Source of the DNA: Bacteroidetes bacterium UBA6221
Lineage (GTDB): Bacteria > Bacteroidota > Bacteroidia > Chitinophagales > Chitinophagaceae
Length of the DNA: 64,000 nucleotides
Assembly (NCBI GenBank): GCA_002421685.1
Contig: DISB01000018.1
Span: forward strand, 186,001 to 250,000
Direction: 5' to 3'
A program made the position numbers and the translations under genes. Shown piece by piece: positions 41,629 through 50,575 of the stretch (its first letter is position 1; every line of letters starts with the position of its first letter). Below the pieces are notes generated by a model that was not told where the DNA came from, ran no database searches, and saw only the letters and a list, made by a program, of their open reading frames with translations.

Positions 41629-43002
41629 ATGAGCAAAAAGCAACCCATCATTGTAGGCCTGGACATAGGCACCACGAAAGTGGCTGCAATTGCAGGAAGG
41701 AAAAATGAGTTTGGCAAACTGGAGATACTTGCTTTCGGGCGGGTAGAATCAGCGGGAGTGAGCCACGGCGTGGTAATGAATATCGACCAATGTATCCGCT
41801 CTATCGAGCATGCTATCGCTAAATGCCTGGAGTCAAACCCCGACCTTGACATCAACGAAGTATATGTAGGCATAGCCGGGCAACACATCAAGAGCCTGCA
41901 AACCCGTGGCGACAGGGTACGTACCAACTCCGACGATGTTATCAGCCAGGAGGATATCGATATGCTGATACGCGACCAATATAAAACGTACATCCCCGCC
42001 GGCGACCAGATCATAGATATTGTGCCGCAGGAGTTTACAATAGACAGCGCTACTAATGTCACCGAGCCTATAGGTATGAACGGTGTAAAAATTGGCGCCA
42101 ACTTCCACATCATTACAGGGGATAAAAACGCCATCCGTAATATCAAACGTTGCGTTGATAAAGCATCTCTTACCACGCGCGACCTGGTATTGCAGCCACT
42201 GGCATCCGCCGCTGCTGTTATGACCGATGAGGATATGGAAGCCGGCGTAGCTATTGTGGACATAGGCGGTGGCACCACCGATATGGCGGTTTTCTATGAT
42301 GGCATCCTGAAACATACCGCCGTGATACCCTATGCCGGCGTCAACATTACTAATGACATTCGCAGCGGCCTCGGCGTACTGCGCGCACAGGCCGAGGCTA
42401 TGAAAGTACAGTATGGTACTGCCCTGGCGGCGGAGGCCAATGCCAATGCATACATTACGATACCCGGATTGCGTGGCCTGCCAGCAAAGGAAATATCCGT
42501 TAAGAACCTGGCGCACATCATACAGGCGCGCACGCAGGAGATACTGGATTATGTATTATTTCACCTGAAGCAGATCGGCCTTGATAAGCGCCTGTACGGC
42601 GGTATTATTCTTACCGGCGGTGGCGCCCAGTTGAAGCACATCATACAGCTTACTGAATATACTACGGGCCTTGGGGCACGCATCGGTTACCCCAACGAGC
42701 ATCTTGCGGGCGGCTATGCCGAGTCGCTGATGAACCCTATGTATTCTACCTGTATCGGTTTGATACTGCGCGGCTACCACGACTACGAAAGCGGGAAGAT
42801 GCGCTTTATCGGGGAAGGAGGCAATTATATATCTGCGCAGTTGACCACCGCGGAGACTGAGCAGCAGGATGTAGAACAGGAAGAAGATGTAAGGGACGAA
42901 AAGGCCACGAAGCGTACCGAGAAAATGAAAAAACTTTTCGACGGGCTGAAAGGGAAATTTATGAGCCTGTTTGAAGAAGTAGAAGATGAAAAAATTGAGT
43001 AA
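41629..43002 (+). CDS. ftsA: FtsA, actin-like division protein
   Basis: FtsA anchors FtsZ filaments to the membrane. The 457-residue protein has the phosphate-1 loop VGLDIGTTKVAAIAG at residues 9-23, the 1C subdomain region, the phosphate-2 VDIGGGTTDMAVF and the adenosine motif ILTGGGAQLKHI. The C-terminus (KKLFDGLKGKFMSLFEEV) fits the amphipathic membrane-targeting helix. It is followed by ftsZ after 60 bp. Confidence 0.96.
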   Translation: MSKKQPIIVGLDIGTTKVAAIAGRKNEFGKLEILAFGRVESAGVSHGVVMNIDQCIRSIEHAIAKCLESNPDLDINEVYVGIAGQHIKSLQTRGDRVRTNSDDVISQEDIDMLIRDQYKTYIPAGDQIIDIVPQEFTIDSATNVTEPIGMNGVKIGANFHIITGDKNAIRNIKRCVDKASLTTRDLVLQPLASAAAVMTDEDMEAGVAIVDIGGGTTDMAVFYDGILKHTAVIPYAGVNITNDIRSGLGVLRAQAEAMKVQYGTALAAEANANAYITIPGLRGLPAKEISVKNLAHIIQARTQEILDYVLFHLKQIGLDKRLYGGIILTGGGAQLKHIIQLTEYTTGLGARIGYPNEHLAGGYAESLMNPMYSTCIGLILRGYHDYESGKMRFIGEGGNYISAQLTTAETEQQDVEQEEDVRDEKATKRTEKMKKLFDGLKGKFMSLFEEVEDEKIE

Positions 43003-43062
43003 CCCAATTAATAACAATAAAAAAGGACTGTTTCATTACTAACCCAAAAAACAGAGAATCGT

Positions 43063-44739
43063 ATGATACATTTTGAAATTCCCAAAAACCAGTCGTCCAT
43101 CATCAAAGTGATAGGCGTAGGTGGTGGCGGCAGCAATGCTGTCAATTACATGCACAGCCTTGGCATAGAAGGCGTTGATTTTGTTGTCTGCAATACAGAT
43201 TCGCAGGCGCTTACACTTAGTCCCGTGCACAACAAGATACAGCTCGGGCCACACCTCACGCAAGGTTTGGGAGCAGGTGCCAATCCCGAAATCGGCAAGC
43301 AGGCCAGCGAGGAGAGTATGGAAGATATTTCCAAAATACTTTCTGTAAATACACGCATGGCTTTCATTACCGCGGGTATGGGCGGCGGCACGGGTACGGG
43401 GGGCGCGCCGGTTGTATCCAAGATATGTAAGGACCTGAATATCCTGACAGTCGGTATTGTAACTACGCCTTTTACTTATGAAGGTCGCAAGCGGATGAAA
43501 CAGGCACAGGACGGTATAGACCGTATGCGCGAGCATGTGGATACTATCCTCATCATATCCAACGACAAATTGCGCCAGCAATACGGCAACCTGCCGTTCA
43601 CGCAGGCATTTGCACAGGCCGATAATGTACTGGCCACTGCGGCAAAATGTATCACGGACGTCATCAACACCACCGGGCAGATAAACGTTGACTTTGCAGA
43701 CGTTTGTACCGTTATGAAAAATGGCGGTGTAGCTATACTGGGCAGTGCGGAAGTTGCCGGCGAGCGCCGCGCCGAGAAAGCAGTGGAAGAGGCATTAAGC
43801 TCACCCTTGCTTAACGACAATGATATCACTGGTGCCAAATGGATACTGCTCAACATCACATCCGCCGCCGGGGAGTATGAGCATACCATGGATGAAGCAG
43901 AAGCGATACAGGCTTATGTACAGCAGCAGGCCGGGGAAGACTGCGATGTGATATTGGGTATGGGCCACGATCCCAACCTGGGTGACAAGATAGCAGTAAC
44001 GGTGATAGCAACGGGCTTTAGCCATAAGGGGCTTAACACTGAAATGCCGGCGCGTAAGAATGAGCCTGAGAAGATCATCGTTAAACTGGGCGAAGCAAAT
44101 ACCGCTGCACCGGCTGTTAACACTACTGCCGTGAGCCAGGCCACTGATGCTGTGACAGAAGACCCGATGGCGCCGAGGCTGGTAGAAACCCCTCCGGTGC
44201 AGAACCGGGTTGTCATCGATGCAAAGCCGCATTTCCCGGTAGACAATACACCCCGCGAAACATTGCAATTGGTGATGCACGAAGATAAGCCGGAAGAAAA
44301 ACAACCGGTGGAAGAGAAGAAAGAAATGCCCTTAGCGCCGGAGCTGGAACTGGTAATAAAAAATGAGCTTCCTGCAGAACCGGTAAAACCTGCCATGCAA
44401 CAGCAGCCGCAGGCAGAGCAGGTAACTGCACCCGGCGGACGCGTACTCACTGCGGCGGAGCTTGAAGAAAAACGCATATTCGAAGAGCAAAAGCGCGCCC
44501 TGGAAGAAAGGGCTGAGCGTTTGCGTCGCATGAGTTTCGATGTAAAGGCCGGTGAAGGGCATGACGATGTTGAGAATGTACCCGCCTACGTAAGGAAGAA
44601 TGTACACATCGATGACACTGTTGCTTCGTCCGATACTTTCTATAGCGGCTATAGCGTAGGTGTGAATGACAAAAACGAAGAGGGCAAGGCCGACCTGCAG
44701 AGCATCAATACCTTTCTGCAGGGCAAAAAGCCTGATTAA
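43063..44739 (+). CDS. ftsZ: FtsZ, tubulin-like division GTPase
   Basis: FtsZ polymerises into the division ring. The 558-residue protein has the GTP-binding signature GGGTGTGGAPV at residues 107-117 and the N-terminal GVGGGGSNAVNYM. The T7 segment is VDFADVCTVM. A long acidic, Pro/Glu-rich linker spans about 330-470. The conserved C-terminal peptide (VPAYVRKNV, about 506-514) is not at the end: 44 more residues follow it. This is the last gene of the dcw cluster, closed by a strong terminator. Confidence 0.98.
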   Translation: MIHFEIPKNQSSIIKVIGVGGGGSNAVNYMHSLGIEGVDFVVCNTDSQALTLSPVHNKIQLGPHLTQGLGAGANPEIGKQASEESMEDISKILSVNTRMAFITAGMGGGTGTGGAPVVSKICKDLNILTVGIVTTPFTYEGRKRMKQAQDGIDRMREHVDTILIISNDKLRQQYGNLPFTQAFAQADNVLATAAKCITDVINTTGQINVDFADVCTVMKNGGVAILGSAEVAGERRAEKAVEEALSSPLLNDNDITGAKWILLNITSAAGEYEHTMDEAEAIQAYVQQQAGEDCDVILGMGHDPNLGDKIAVTVIATGFSHKGLNTEMPARKNEPEKIIVKLGEANTAAPAVNTTAVSQATDAVTEDPMAPRLVETPPVQNRVVIDAKPHFPVDNTPRETLQLVMHEDKPEEKQPVEEKKEMPLAPELELVIKNELPAEPVKPAMQQQPQAEQVTAPGGRVLTAAELEEKRIFEEQKRALEERAERLRRMSFDVKAGEGHDDVENVPAYVRKNVHIDDTVASSDTFYSGYSVGVNDKNEEGKADLQSINTFLQGKKPD

Positions 44740-44766
44740 CATCATTCTGTTATAGTTTACCCCTTA

Positions 44767-44800
44767 GGCCCCCCGCATCGCCGGGGGGCTTTTAGTTTTT
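44767..44800 (+). terminator. Terminator of the dcw cluster
   Basis: A GC-rich stem (44768-44775 with 44782-44789, six consecutive C-G pairs) is followed by TTTTAGTTTTT. It lies about 28 bp behind the ftsZ stop. Confidence 0.92.
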
Positions 44801-44871
44801 GTTTAACAATACCCTTTTAAACCAAAGTCTGGGTCACAGGTCTATCATTCAGAAACTAAATGGAAAGAATT

Positions 44872-45198
44872 ATGAAGAGGATCACGATCGTACTGGCAGC
44901 CATGGTTATGATGTTGGCCGTACAAACTGTGCAGGCACACCCCCACGGGAAAACCATGCCGCACAAGCAATACAACCAGCACAAGCGCATACAACATGGC
45001 GTACGCAACGGGCAGCTTACCGGGCCGGAGGCAAAAATGCTGCGCGCACAACAAGCCAAAGTACGCCACTACAAGCAGATGGCCATGGCAGACGGGCGCA
45101 TCACCCCGCGGAAACGCCAACTCATCAACCGCACGCAAATGCGGGCAGGACATAATATATACAGGCAGAAACACGATGGCCAGGTAAGATGGTGGTAA
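44872..45198 (+). CDS. Small basic exported protein with ADG-containing helical repeat
   Basis: The ATG at 44872 gives 108 residues with a signal peptide ending TVQAHP; another ATG at 44860 adds four residues. A GGAAAG sequence sits just before 44872. The mature part is strongly basic and His-rich. It contains GVRNGQLTGPEAKMLRAQQ, AMADGRITPRKRQLINR and a terminal IYRQKHDGQ. This resembles a family of short exported proteins with the pattern G.LT..EA..L...Q, then ADG..T..ER, then IY..KH. Its function is unknown. It is a monocistronic gene behind the dcw terminator, with its own terminator. Confidence 0.75.
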   Translation: MKRITIVLAAMVMMLAVQTVQAHPHGKTMPHKQYNQHKRIQHGVRNGQLTGPEAKMLRAQQAKVRHYKQMAMADGRITPRKRQLINRTQMRAGHNIYRQKHDGQVRWW

Positions 45199-45245
45199 AA
45201 GATTTCAAGAAGTAGTTTTTCATAAGCATAGGGAGGTTTTTTCAG

Positions 45246-45267
45246 GCGGGCTGTTTAGCCCGCTTTT
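45246..45267 (+). terminator. Terminator after the small basic exported protein
   Basis: A 7-bp perfect stem GCGGGCT / AGCCCGC with a 4-nt loop is followed by TTTT. Confidence 0.85.
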
Positions 45268-45313
45268 CTGTTGTTTGTGCCAGTTTTAGTTGGTAACCCA
45301 TAGCCGTTTTTTA

Positions 45314-45342
45314 TTGCAGTAATCCTGCTTTTGCTATATTTA
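45314..45342 (+). promoter_or_regulatory. Probable promoter of the outer-membrane barrel gene
   Basis: TTG at 45314-45316 and TATATTTA at 45335-45342 are 18 bp apart, close to the phylum's -33/-7 spacing. The element ends 31 bp before the TTG start codon. Confidence 0.5.
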
Positions 45343-45373
45343 TCCCCCGGCTTCAAATGTTATAGTCCACCAA

Positions 45374-47827
45374 TTGCGCATCATATATTATACCATACTA
45401 TCCTTTCTCCTCTCATTCACTGCCCTTGCCCAGCAGGATACCACCCGTTCGCAAACACTTGATACATTGCAACTTGGCGAAATAGTTATCAGCGCCAAAA
45501 CAGCCGTGCGTATACACGGCGATACCGTGAGCTACAGGGTGGATTCTTTCATTACAGATCCGCTGGCTAATACAGAGGATGTGTTGAAACGCCTGCCGGG
45601 GGTAGAGGTGTCGCGCGAGGGCAAGATAACCATAGAGGGCAAGCCGGTGAACAAGCTGTTCATAAACGGCAAGGAATACTTTGCCGATGACCTGGCAAAT
45701 GTTATCCGCAACCTGCCCGCCGAGGTAATAGAAAAAATACAAGTGACCGACTGGCGCGATGAGGACGCGCAGTTTACCGGCAACAAGGAAAATGCAACAG
45801 AAAAAGTGGTGAACCTGCAAATGAAAAAAAAGTACAGCGGTGGTGTGTATGGCAGGGCGGGGGCGGGGTACGGTACCAAAGGCCGCTACCAGGCAGGGCT
45901 CTTTGCTAACTATATGAGCGGCGATGCACTCAGGCTAACGGCAATAGGAAATGCCAATAACAACGGCGTGTCCGACGTAAGCAACGATAATGGTGGTGCC
46001 AACAATACATCCTGGCGCAGCCCTGGCGTAAGGACCGAACAAAGAGGTAATTTTAACTTCTCTTACGACAGGAATAAAAAGTTCCAGTTGAATGGCGCTT
46101 ACCGTTTCAGCAATAATGATAACTACCTGGAACGTTCCTCCTTCCGCACCACCTACCTGCCTGCCGACAGCCTGCTGCTGCAGCAACAGGATAACAGGCA
46201 AAACAGCGGTACGCAGCAACATAGTCTTTCCCTGCGCAGCAATTATAAATTCAGCGAAAAAACCTCGTTAAGAACAGTGCTCAGCGGCAGGGTAAGCAAC
46301 CAAAGCAGCGTACGCAATACTGAAGATATTACCTATGAAGACAGCACCAGGGATGTTATCTTTCTCCGGCGGACAGATGCTACCTCCGACAGGTACGGCA
46401 GTTCTATAAGCGTTGCCAACTCTTTCATGAAAGGTTTTACAAAGAAAGGCAGGACGTTATTGGTCAACCTTAACCTGGGCTACAATGGCAGCGATGTTGC
46501 ATCTGCCAATGACAACCTGAACCGTTATTTTACAACGCCATCCATTAACGAAGTACGCAACCGTTCTGATGAAACAGGCAACAGTTTTAACAGCTATGCC
46601 GGGTTTACTTATACTGAACCGTTAAATGAGTACAATAGCCTTTCCCTCAGTTACAGCAATAATTTTTCCCGGAGTAAAAGCGACCGCGAAGTAGATGTAG
46701 CAACAAACGGCGTCTATACGCGCGACAGCATACAAAGCAGGGGCTACGAGAATACCAATATCAATAACAAAATAGGGTTGAACTACCAGTACAGCAAAGA
46801 AAAGCTGGCTGCCGGGGCCGGCTTTGAAACGGAGCCATACAGCAGGAAGAGCTTGCTAACAACCGGTATTGGCAATGATGTAGAACAGGCTGGGGTTAAC
46901 TATTTCCCGAAGTTGTTTGCCCGGTACAATATTTCCAAAAGTTCACAGTTGAGCCTGGGCTATAACGGGGGCATTACTCCGCCTTCTATCACCCAGTTGC
47001 AGCCCATACCCGATTATACAGACAGCCTTAATATTTTCATCGGCAATCCTCAGCTGCGGCCGGAAGTGAGCAATAATATTTCGTTGCGGTATGCCAACAA
47101 CGATACTAAGACAGGCAGGAATACGTGGGCATTTGTGCAGGGCAGTTGGGTAAACAGCAAGATCATTAATAACACGGAGTTGACCGGCAGCCGGCGCACT
47201 ACTACGCCCGTGAATGCGGATGGGAACTATAACCTTAGCGCATCGGTAAACAGGATGGAGCCATTTATAAAAAAGAAACTACGGGCTACGTTTTCGCTGC
47301 AAGGCAACCTGGCCAATAATGTTTCTATCGTAAACGGACAAATGCAGCAGATAACCAATTATACAGTGGCGCCGGGGCTCAGGATGACATGGTTCAACGA
47401 TAAATGGTTCGAAGGCAGCCTGGACTATAGCTACAGGCTAAACCGTGTTGAAGGTGCAACACAATCGAATAATACCCTGCAGGCGCACGATCTTACACAT
47501 GATGGCACGTTTATACTGCCGCTTGGTTTCAGGTTGTCATATTATTTATCGTATATGGTAAATAAAGGCCTGGCGCAAAATTTCCAGCAGGAATTCTTCC
47601 TGTTCAATGCAATGGCAGATAAAACTTTTATACGGCCCCGCGGCCTTTCGCTGCGTGTACAGGCATTCGACGTGTTTAATAACTATCCCACCGTGCAGCG
47701 GAATATAGGGGACAATTATTACGAAGATGTTTCCGTCAACCGCGTGGGCAGTTACCTGATGTTTTCACTGGTCTACAAGTTCACGTCTTTTCCTGAAAAA
47801 AAACCTGAAGAGGGAAGAGAGGAATAA
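45374..47827 (+). CDS. Outer-membrane beta-barrel protein, TonB-receptor-like, without the N-terminal regulatory domain
   Basis: The frame opens at a TTG (45374) and encodes 817 residues with a signal peptide ending LAQQD. A plug-like segment follows at about 30-130 (VLKRLPGVEVSREGKITIEGKPV, LFINGKEYFADDLANVIRNLPAEVIEKIQV). The remainder is barrel-like and rich in Asn, Ser and Tyr, ending YLMFSLVYKFTSFPEKK. Proteins of this kind usually begin with a carboxypeptidase-D-like regulatory domain, which is missing here. Ligand unknown. No partner such as SusD is nearby. Confidence 0.8.
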   Translation: MRIIYYTILSFLLSFTALAQQDTTRSQTLDTLQLGEIVISAKTAVRIHGDTVSYRVDSFITDPLANTEDVLKRLPGVEVSREGKITIEGKPVNKLFINGKEYFADDLANVIRNLPAEVIEKIQVTDWRDEDAQFTGNKENATEKVVNLQMKKKYSGGVYGRAGAGYGTKGRYQAGLFANYMSGDALRLTAIGNANNNGVSDVSNDNGGANNTSWRSPGVRTEQRGNFNFSYDRNKKFQLNGAYRFSNNDNYLERSSFRTTYLPADSLLLQQQDNRQNSGTQQHSLSLRSNYKFSEKTSLRTVLSGRVSNQSSVRNTEDITYEDSTRDVIFLRRTDATSDRYGSSISVANSFMKGFTKKGRTLLVNLNLGYNGSDVASANDNLNRYFTTPSINEVRNRSDETGNSFNSYAGFTYTEPLNEYNSLSLSYSNNFSRSKSDREVDVATNGVYTRDSIQSRGYENTNINNKIGLNYQYSKEKLAAGAGFETEPYSRKSLLTTGIGNDVEQAGVNYFPKLFARYNISKSSQLSLGYNGGITPPSITQLQPIPDYTDSLNIFIGNPQLRPEVSNNISLRYANNDTKTGRNTWAFVQGSWVNSKIINNTELTGSRRTTTPVNADGNYNLSASVNRMEPFIKKKLRATFSLQGNLANNVSIVNGQMQQITNYTVAPGLRMTWFNDKWFEGSLDYSYRLNRVEGATQSNNTLQAHDLTHDGTFILPLGFRLSYYLSYMVNKGLAQNFQQEFFLFNAMADKTFIRPRGLSLRVQAFDVFNNYPTVQRNIGDNYYEDVSVNRVGSYLMFSLVYKFTSFPEKKPEEGREE

Positions 47828-47880
47828 TATTGATGAAAACTATTGCCCAGTGTAGATGCTATAGGACTTTCTTATGACAA

Positions 47881-47895
47881 TTAACCGCGGGTTAA
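47881..47895. repeat. Short inverted repeat before the nucleotidyltransferase-fold gene
   Basis: TTAACC-GCG-GGTTAA is a 6-bp inverted repeat with a 3-bp centre, 41 bp upstream of the ATG at 47937. It has no T-run, so it looks more like a protein-binding site than a terminator. Confidence 0.45.
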
Positions 47896-47936
47896 ACCGT
47901 TGACAGAATATCAGTATAAATTGCGTAACTTGAGAT

Positions 47937-48227
47937 ATGCATAGCGGGGAACTCATCATAGAAAAACTAAAAAATGCCAAAACATCCCTGAAAAGGCGAT
48001 ACGGTGTTACGGAGGTGGCGCTTTTTGGCCCATACAGCCGTGGTGAGGAGCAGGAGGATAGTTATGTGGACTTGCTCATAAATTTTGATAAGGCCCCCGG
48101 CATACGTTTCACCGACCTGGAAGATGAATTGGAACAGCTACTGCAGAGAAAAGTTGATGTCACCATCCGTAAAGGCATAGAACAGCAATACTACAAGTCT
48201 ATCAGGAAAGAACTGATATATATATGA
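47937..48227 (+). CDS. MNT-type nucleotidyltransferase-fold protein with degenerate catalytic motif
   Basis: The 96-residue protein has the fold pattern of minimal nucleotidyltransferases (MNT/MntA, often antitoxins to HEPN toxins). The usual GS...G followed by SDxD is here GPYSRGEEQEDSYVDLLINF. Ser after the first Gly is Pro32, and the first catalytic Asp is Tyr43; only Asp45 remains. The later VDVTIRKGIE strand would hold the third acidic residue (VDV). Normally a HEPN-type gene (about 110-150 residues) lies next to it, but the following gene is a TonB receptor. It is likely catalytically inactive. Confidence 0.75.
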   Translation: MHSGELIIEKLKNAKTSLKRRYGVTEVALFGPYSRGEEQEDSYVDLLINFDKAPGIRFTDLEDELEQLLQRKVDVTIRKGIEQQYYKSIRKELIYI

Positions 48228-48316
48228 TAGGCGGGATTCGCCGTTAGTAAGAGCCCGTCCACCGACGTTTATTCCAATTTAGCCGAAACTTTGTTCTGTC
48301 ATAGAACTGTCTGCTG

Positions 48317-48324
48317 TACATTTG
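48317..48324 (+). promoter_or_regulatory. -7 promoter element before the TonB-dependent receptor
   Basis: TACATTTG matches TAnnTTTG and ends 23 bp before the ATG at 48348. A TTTG at 48290-48293 is 23 bp upstream, longer than the usual 19. Confidence 0.45.
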
Positions 48325-48347
48325 CCAAACATTTATCATACGCTTTC

Positions 48348-50519
48348 ATGAAACTAATTGTACAGGCAGGATTTATAGCGGTTGCAAGTTTACTCAGCAT
48401 TGCCAGGTTATCTGCCCAATCTACCATCAGCGGTAGGGTTACCAATATGGGTGGCAAACCAATACCCGGCGCCAATGTCTATTTGCTGAATACAATCGAC
48501 GGGTCAACCACCGACAGCAGCGGTTTTTTTAGTTTTAGTACTGACGAAAAGGGCCAACAGACAATAGTAGCTGAGGAAATAAGCCATCAGAATGCAGGCA
48601 TGCCCATTACAGTCGAAGGTGATGTAAAGGACATAGAATTGAAGATGAAAACAGGAACCGTCAGGTTAGGTACGGTGACAGTGACCGCCGGTTCATTTGA
48701 AGCATCCGGCAGCGAAGGAACGATTCTCAAGCCTTTGGACATTGTAACTACGGCGGGTACGCAGGCCGATGTGGTAAAGGCTATACAAACCCTGCCCGGC
48801 ACCCAGCAGCAGGGAGCACAAACAGGGCTGTTTGTAAGGGGTGGCGATGCCAGCGAGGCTGCTGTAATTATTGATGGCATGGTTGCGCAGAATGCCTTTC
48901 TCAGCGCTGCTCCCGGTGTTGCAGCCCGTAGCCGGTTTGGTCCTTTTCAGTTCAAAGGTGTCTCTTTCAGCAGCGGTGGATACAGCGCGCGTTATGGGCA
49001 GGCGTTATCGTCCGTGCTAGAACTAAACAGCAACGACCAGCCGGATAAAAGCACCATCAACATGGGTGTACACATGGCCGGCGTTTACGCTTCGGCATCC
49101 AAGCTGATGAAAAAATCAAGTATTGAAGGCTCCGCCAATTATACCAACCTCACACCTTTTTACGGAATAGCTAAAACCAACTTCGACTTTTATGACGTGC
49201 CTAAAGGCGGTGGTGGCTCTGCCAAATACACTTACAAGCCCAACGAGAACGGGATATTTAAAGTGCTGGTGAACTACCAGCAATTCCAGAATGGCACGCG
49301 CCTTCCCGATCCTGCCGATGCCACCAGGACACTGGACTTCGGCCTGAAGAACAGCAACGTATATGGCGTGATGTCGTACAGGCAGACATGGAAATCTAAA
49401 TGGGGACTTTATACCGCAGGTATGTACAGCTACAACCAGGACGATATAAAATTCAATACCACACCGGTAGTAAATAAAGACGACCGCTCGCAGTTGAGGC
49501 TGGAAGGCAAATACCTTGGCAGTACCAAAGTGAATGTATTGCTGGGTACAGAGGTCCAGTATTTTACCTACGACAGGACATTTGCAGCGTACAACACTAA
49601 TTTCCAGGAAACGCAGATAGCGGGCTACCTGGAAACAGAATGGTCACCGTTGTACTGGCTGGCATTGAAACCCGGCGTGCGTTATGAGCATAGTATGCTG
49701 ATCAATAATAACGCTGTGGCGCCAAGAATGGCTGCCGCCTTACGTGCGGGCCTGCACGGGCAATTCTCTTTAGCCAGTGGTATCTTTTACCAGCTTGCAG
49801 ACCCGCAGTATTATATACTGGGTTACAGGCCGGGCTTCCAGCAATCTATACATTATATAGCCAACTACCAGTATATGCACAACGACCGTACCCTGCGCCT
49901 GGAGGCATATTATAAGGACTATAATCAACTTGTACGCGAACACAGGACCAATGGATTTGACCCGAATAACTACAGGGTGCCGGTGGGGGTTATTGATAAC
50001 AGCGGCTATGGCTATGCACAAGGTGCGGAACTCTTCTGGCGCGACAGGAAGACTGTAAAGAATGGTGATTACTGGATATCGTACAGCTATATTGATACGC
50101 GCAGGTTATACAAAAACTATATAGCGTCCGTGCAGCCTGATTTCATCGCTACGCACAACCTGAATATCGTTACCAAGTATTTTATTACTAAATGGGCTAC
50201 CCAGGTAAACGCCACTTACAACTTTGCCAGCGGAAGGCCTTACTACAATCCTCAAAACACAGACTTTATGGGCGACCGCACCCCGGCCTTCCACAACCTG
50301 AGCATAACGATAAACTACCTGCGCTCGTTCGGTAAATGGTTCTCCGTGATATACGCAGGTGTTGATAACATTACCAACAGTAAGAATGTCTTCGGCTACA
50401 GGTACACAGGCGACGCTAACATAGGTTATACCCGTACGCCCGTTGTACCCGCCATATATCGCTCAGTATTTGTCGGCGTCAACTTCTCGCTTACGGCATT
50501 TGATGTAGACGAACTTTAA
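48348..50519 (+). CDS. TonB-dependent outer-membrane receptor
   Basis: The ATG at 48348 gives 723 residues with a signal peptide ending RLSAQS; a longer frame from 48291 is not used. A carboxypeptidase-D-like regulatory domain lies at about 25-110 (STISGRVTNMGGKPIPGANVYL). The plug follows at about 125-230 (DVVKAIQTLPGTQQQGAQTGLFVRGGDASEAAVIIDGM). The rest is a barrel ending in YRSVFVGVNFSLTAFDVDEL. It should import a TonB-powered substrate, but no substrate genes are adjacent. A TPR protein follows after 56 bp. Confidence 0.9.
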   Translation: MKLIVQAGFIAVASLLSIARLSAQSTISGRVTNMGGKPIPGANVYLLNTIDGSTTDSSGFFSFSTDEKGQQTIVAEEISHQNAGMPITVEGDVKDIELKMKTGTVRLGTVTVTAGSFEASGSEGTILKPLDIVTTAGTQADVVKAIQTLPGTQQQGAQTGLFVRGGDASEAAVIIDGMVAQNAFLSAAPGVAARSRFGPFQFKGVSFSSGGYSARYGQALSSVLELNSNDQPDKSTINMGVHMAGVYASASKLMKKSSIEGSANYTNLTPFYGIAKTNFDFYDVPKGGGGSAKYTYKPNENGIFKVLVNYQQFQNGTRLPDPADATRTLDFGLKNSNVYGVMSYRQTWKSKWGLYTAGMYSYNQDDIKFNTTPVVNKDDRSQLRLEGKYLGSTKVNVLLGTEVQYFTYDRTFAAYNTNFQETQIAGYLETEWSPLYWLALKPGVRYEHSMLINNNAVAPRMAAALRAGLHGQFSLASGIFYQLADPQYYILGYRPGFQQSIHYIANYQYMHNDRTLRLEAYYKDYNQLVREHRTNGFDPNNYRVPVGVIDNSGYGYAQGAELFWRDRKTVKNGDYWISYSYIDTRRLYKNYIASVQPDFIATHNLNIVTKYFITKWATQVNATYNFASGRPYYNPQNTDFMGDRTPAFHNLSITINYLRSFGKWFSVIYAGVDNITNSKNVFGYRYTGDANIGYTRTPVVPAIYRSVFVGVNFSLTAFDVDEL

Positions 50520-50575
50520 TTATTTAATATCTGTACTTAATAAAAAAACTAAAAGAAATAAAAACCAAACCGATT

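Noticed and set aside
41196..42278. A 360-codon open frame on the minus strand across ftsQ and ftsA
   Set aside because: It is fully antisense to two well-supported genes, has low-complexity Ser/Pro/Leu-rich content and no domain pattern. It is a shadow of the coding strand's codon use.
47900..47923. TTGACA followed by TATAAAT before the MNT-fold gene
   Set aside because: The spacing is far shorter than 16-18 bp, and this phylum uses TTTG/TAnnTTTG promoters, so it is not taken as a sigma-70 promoter.
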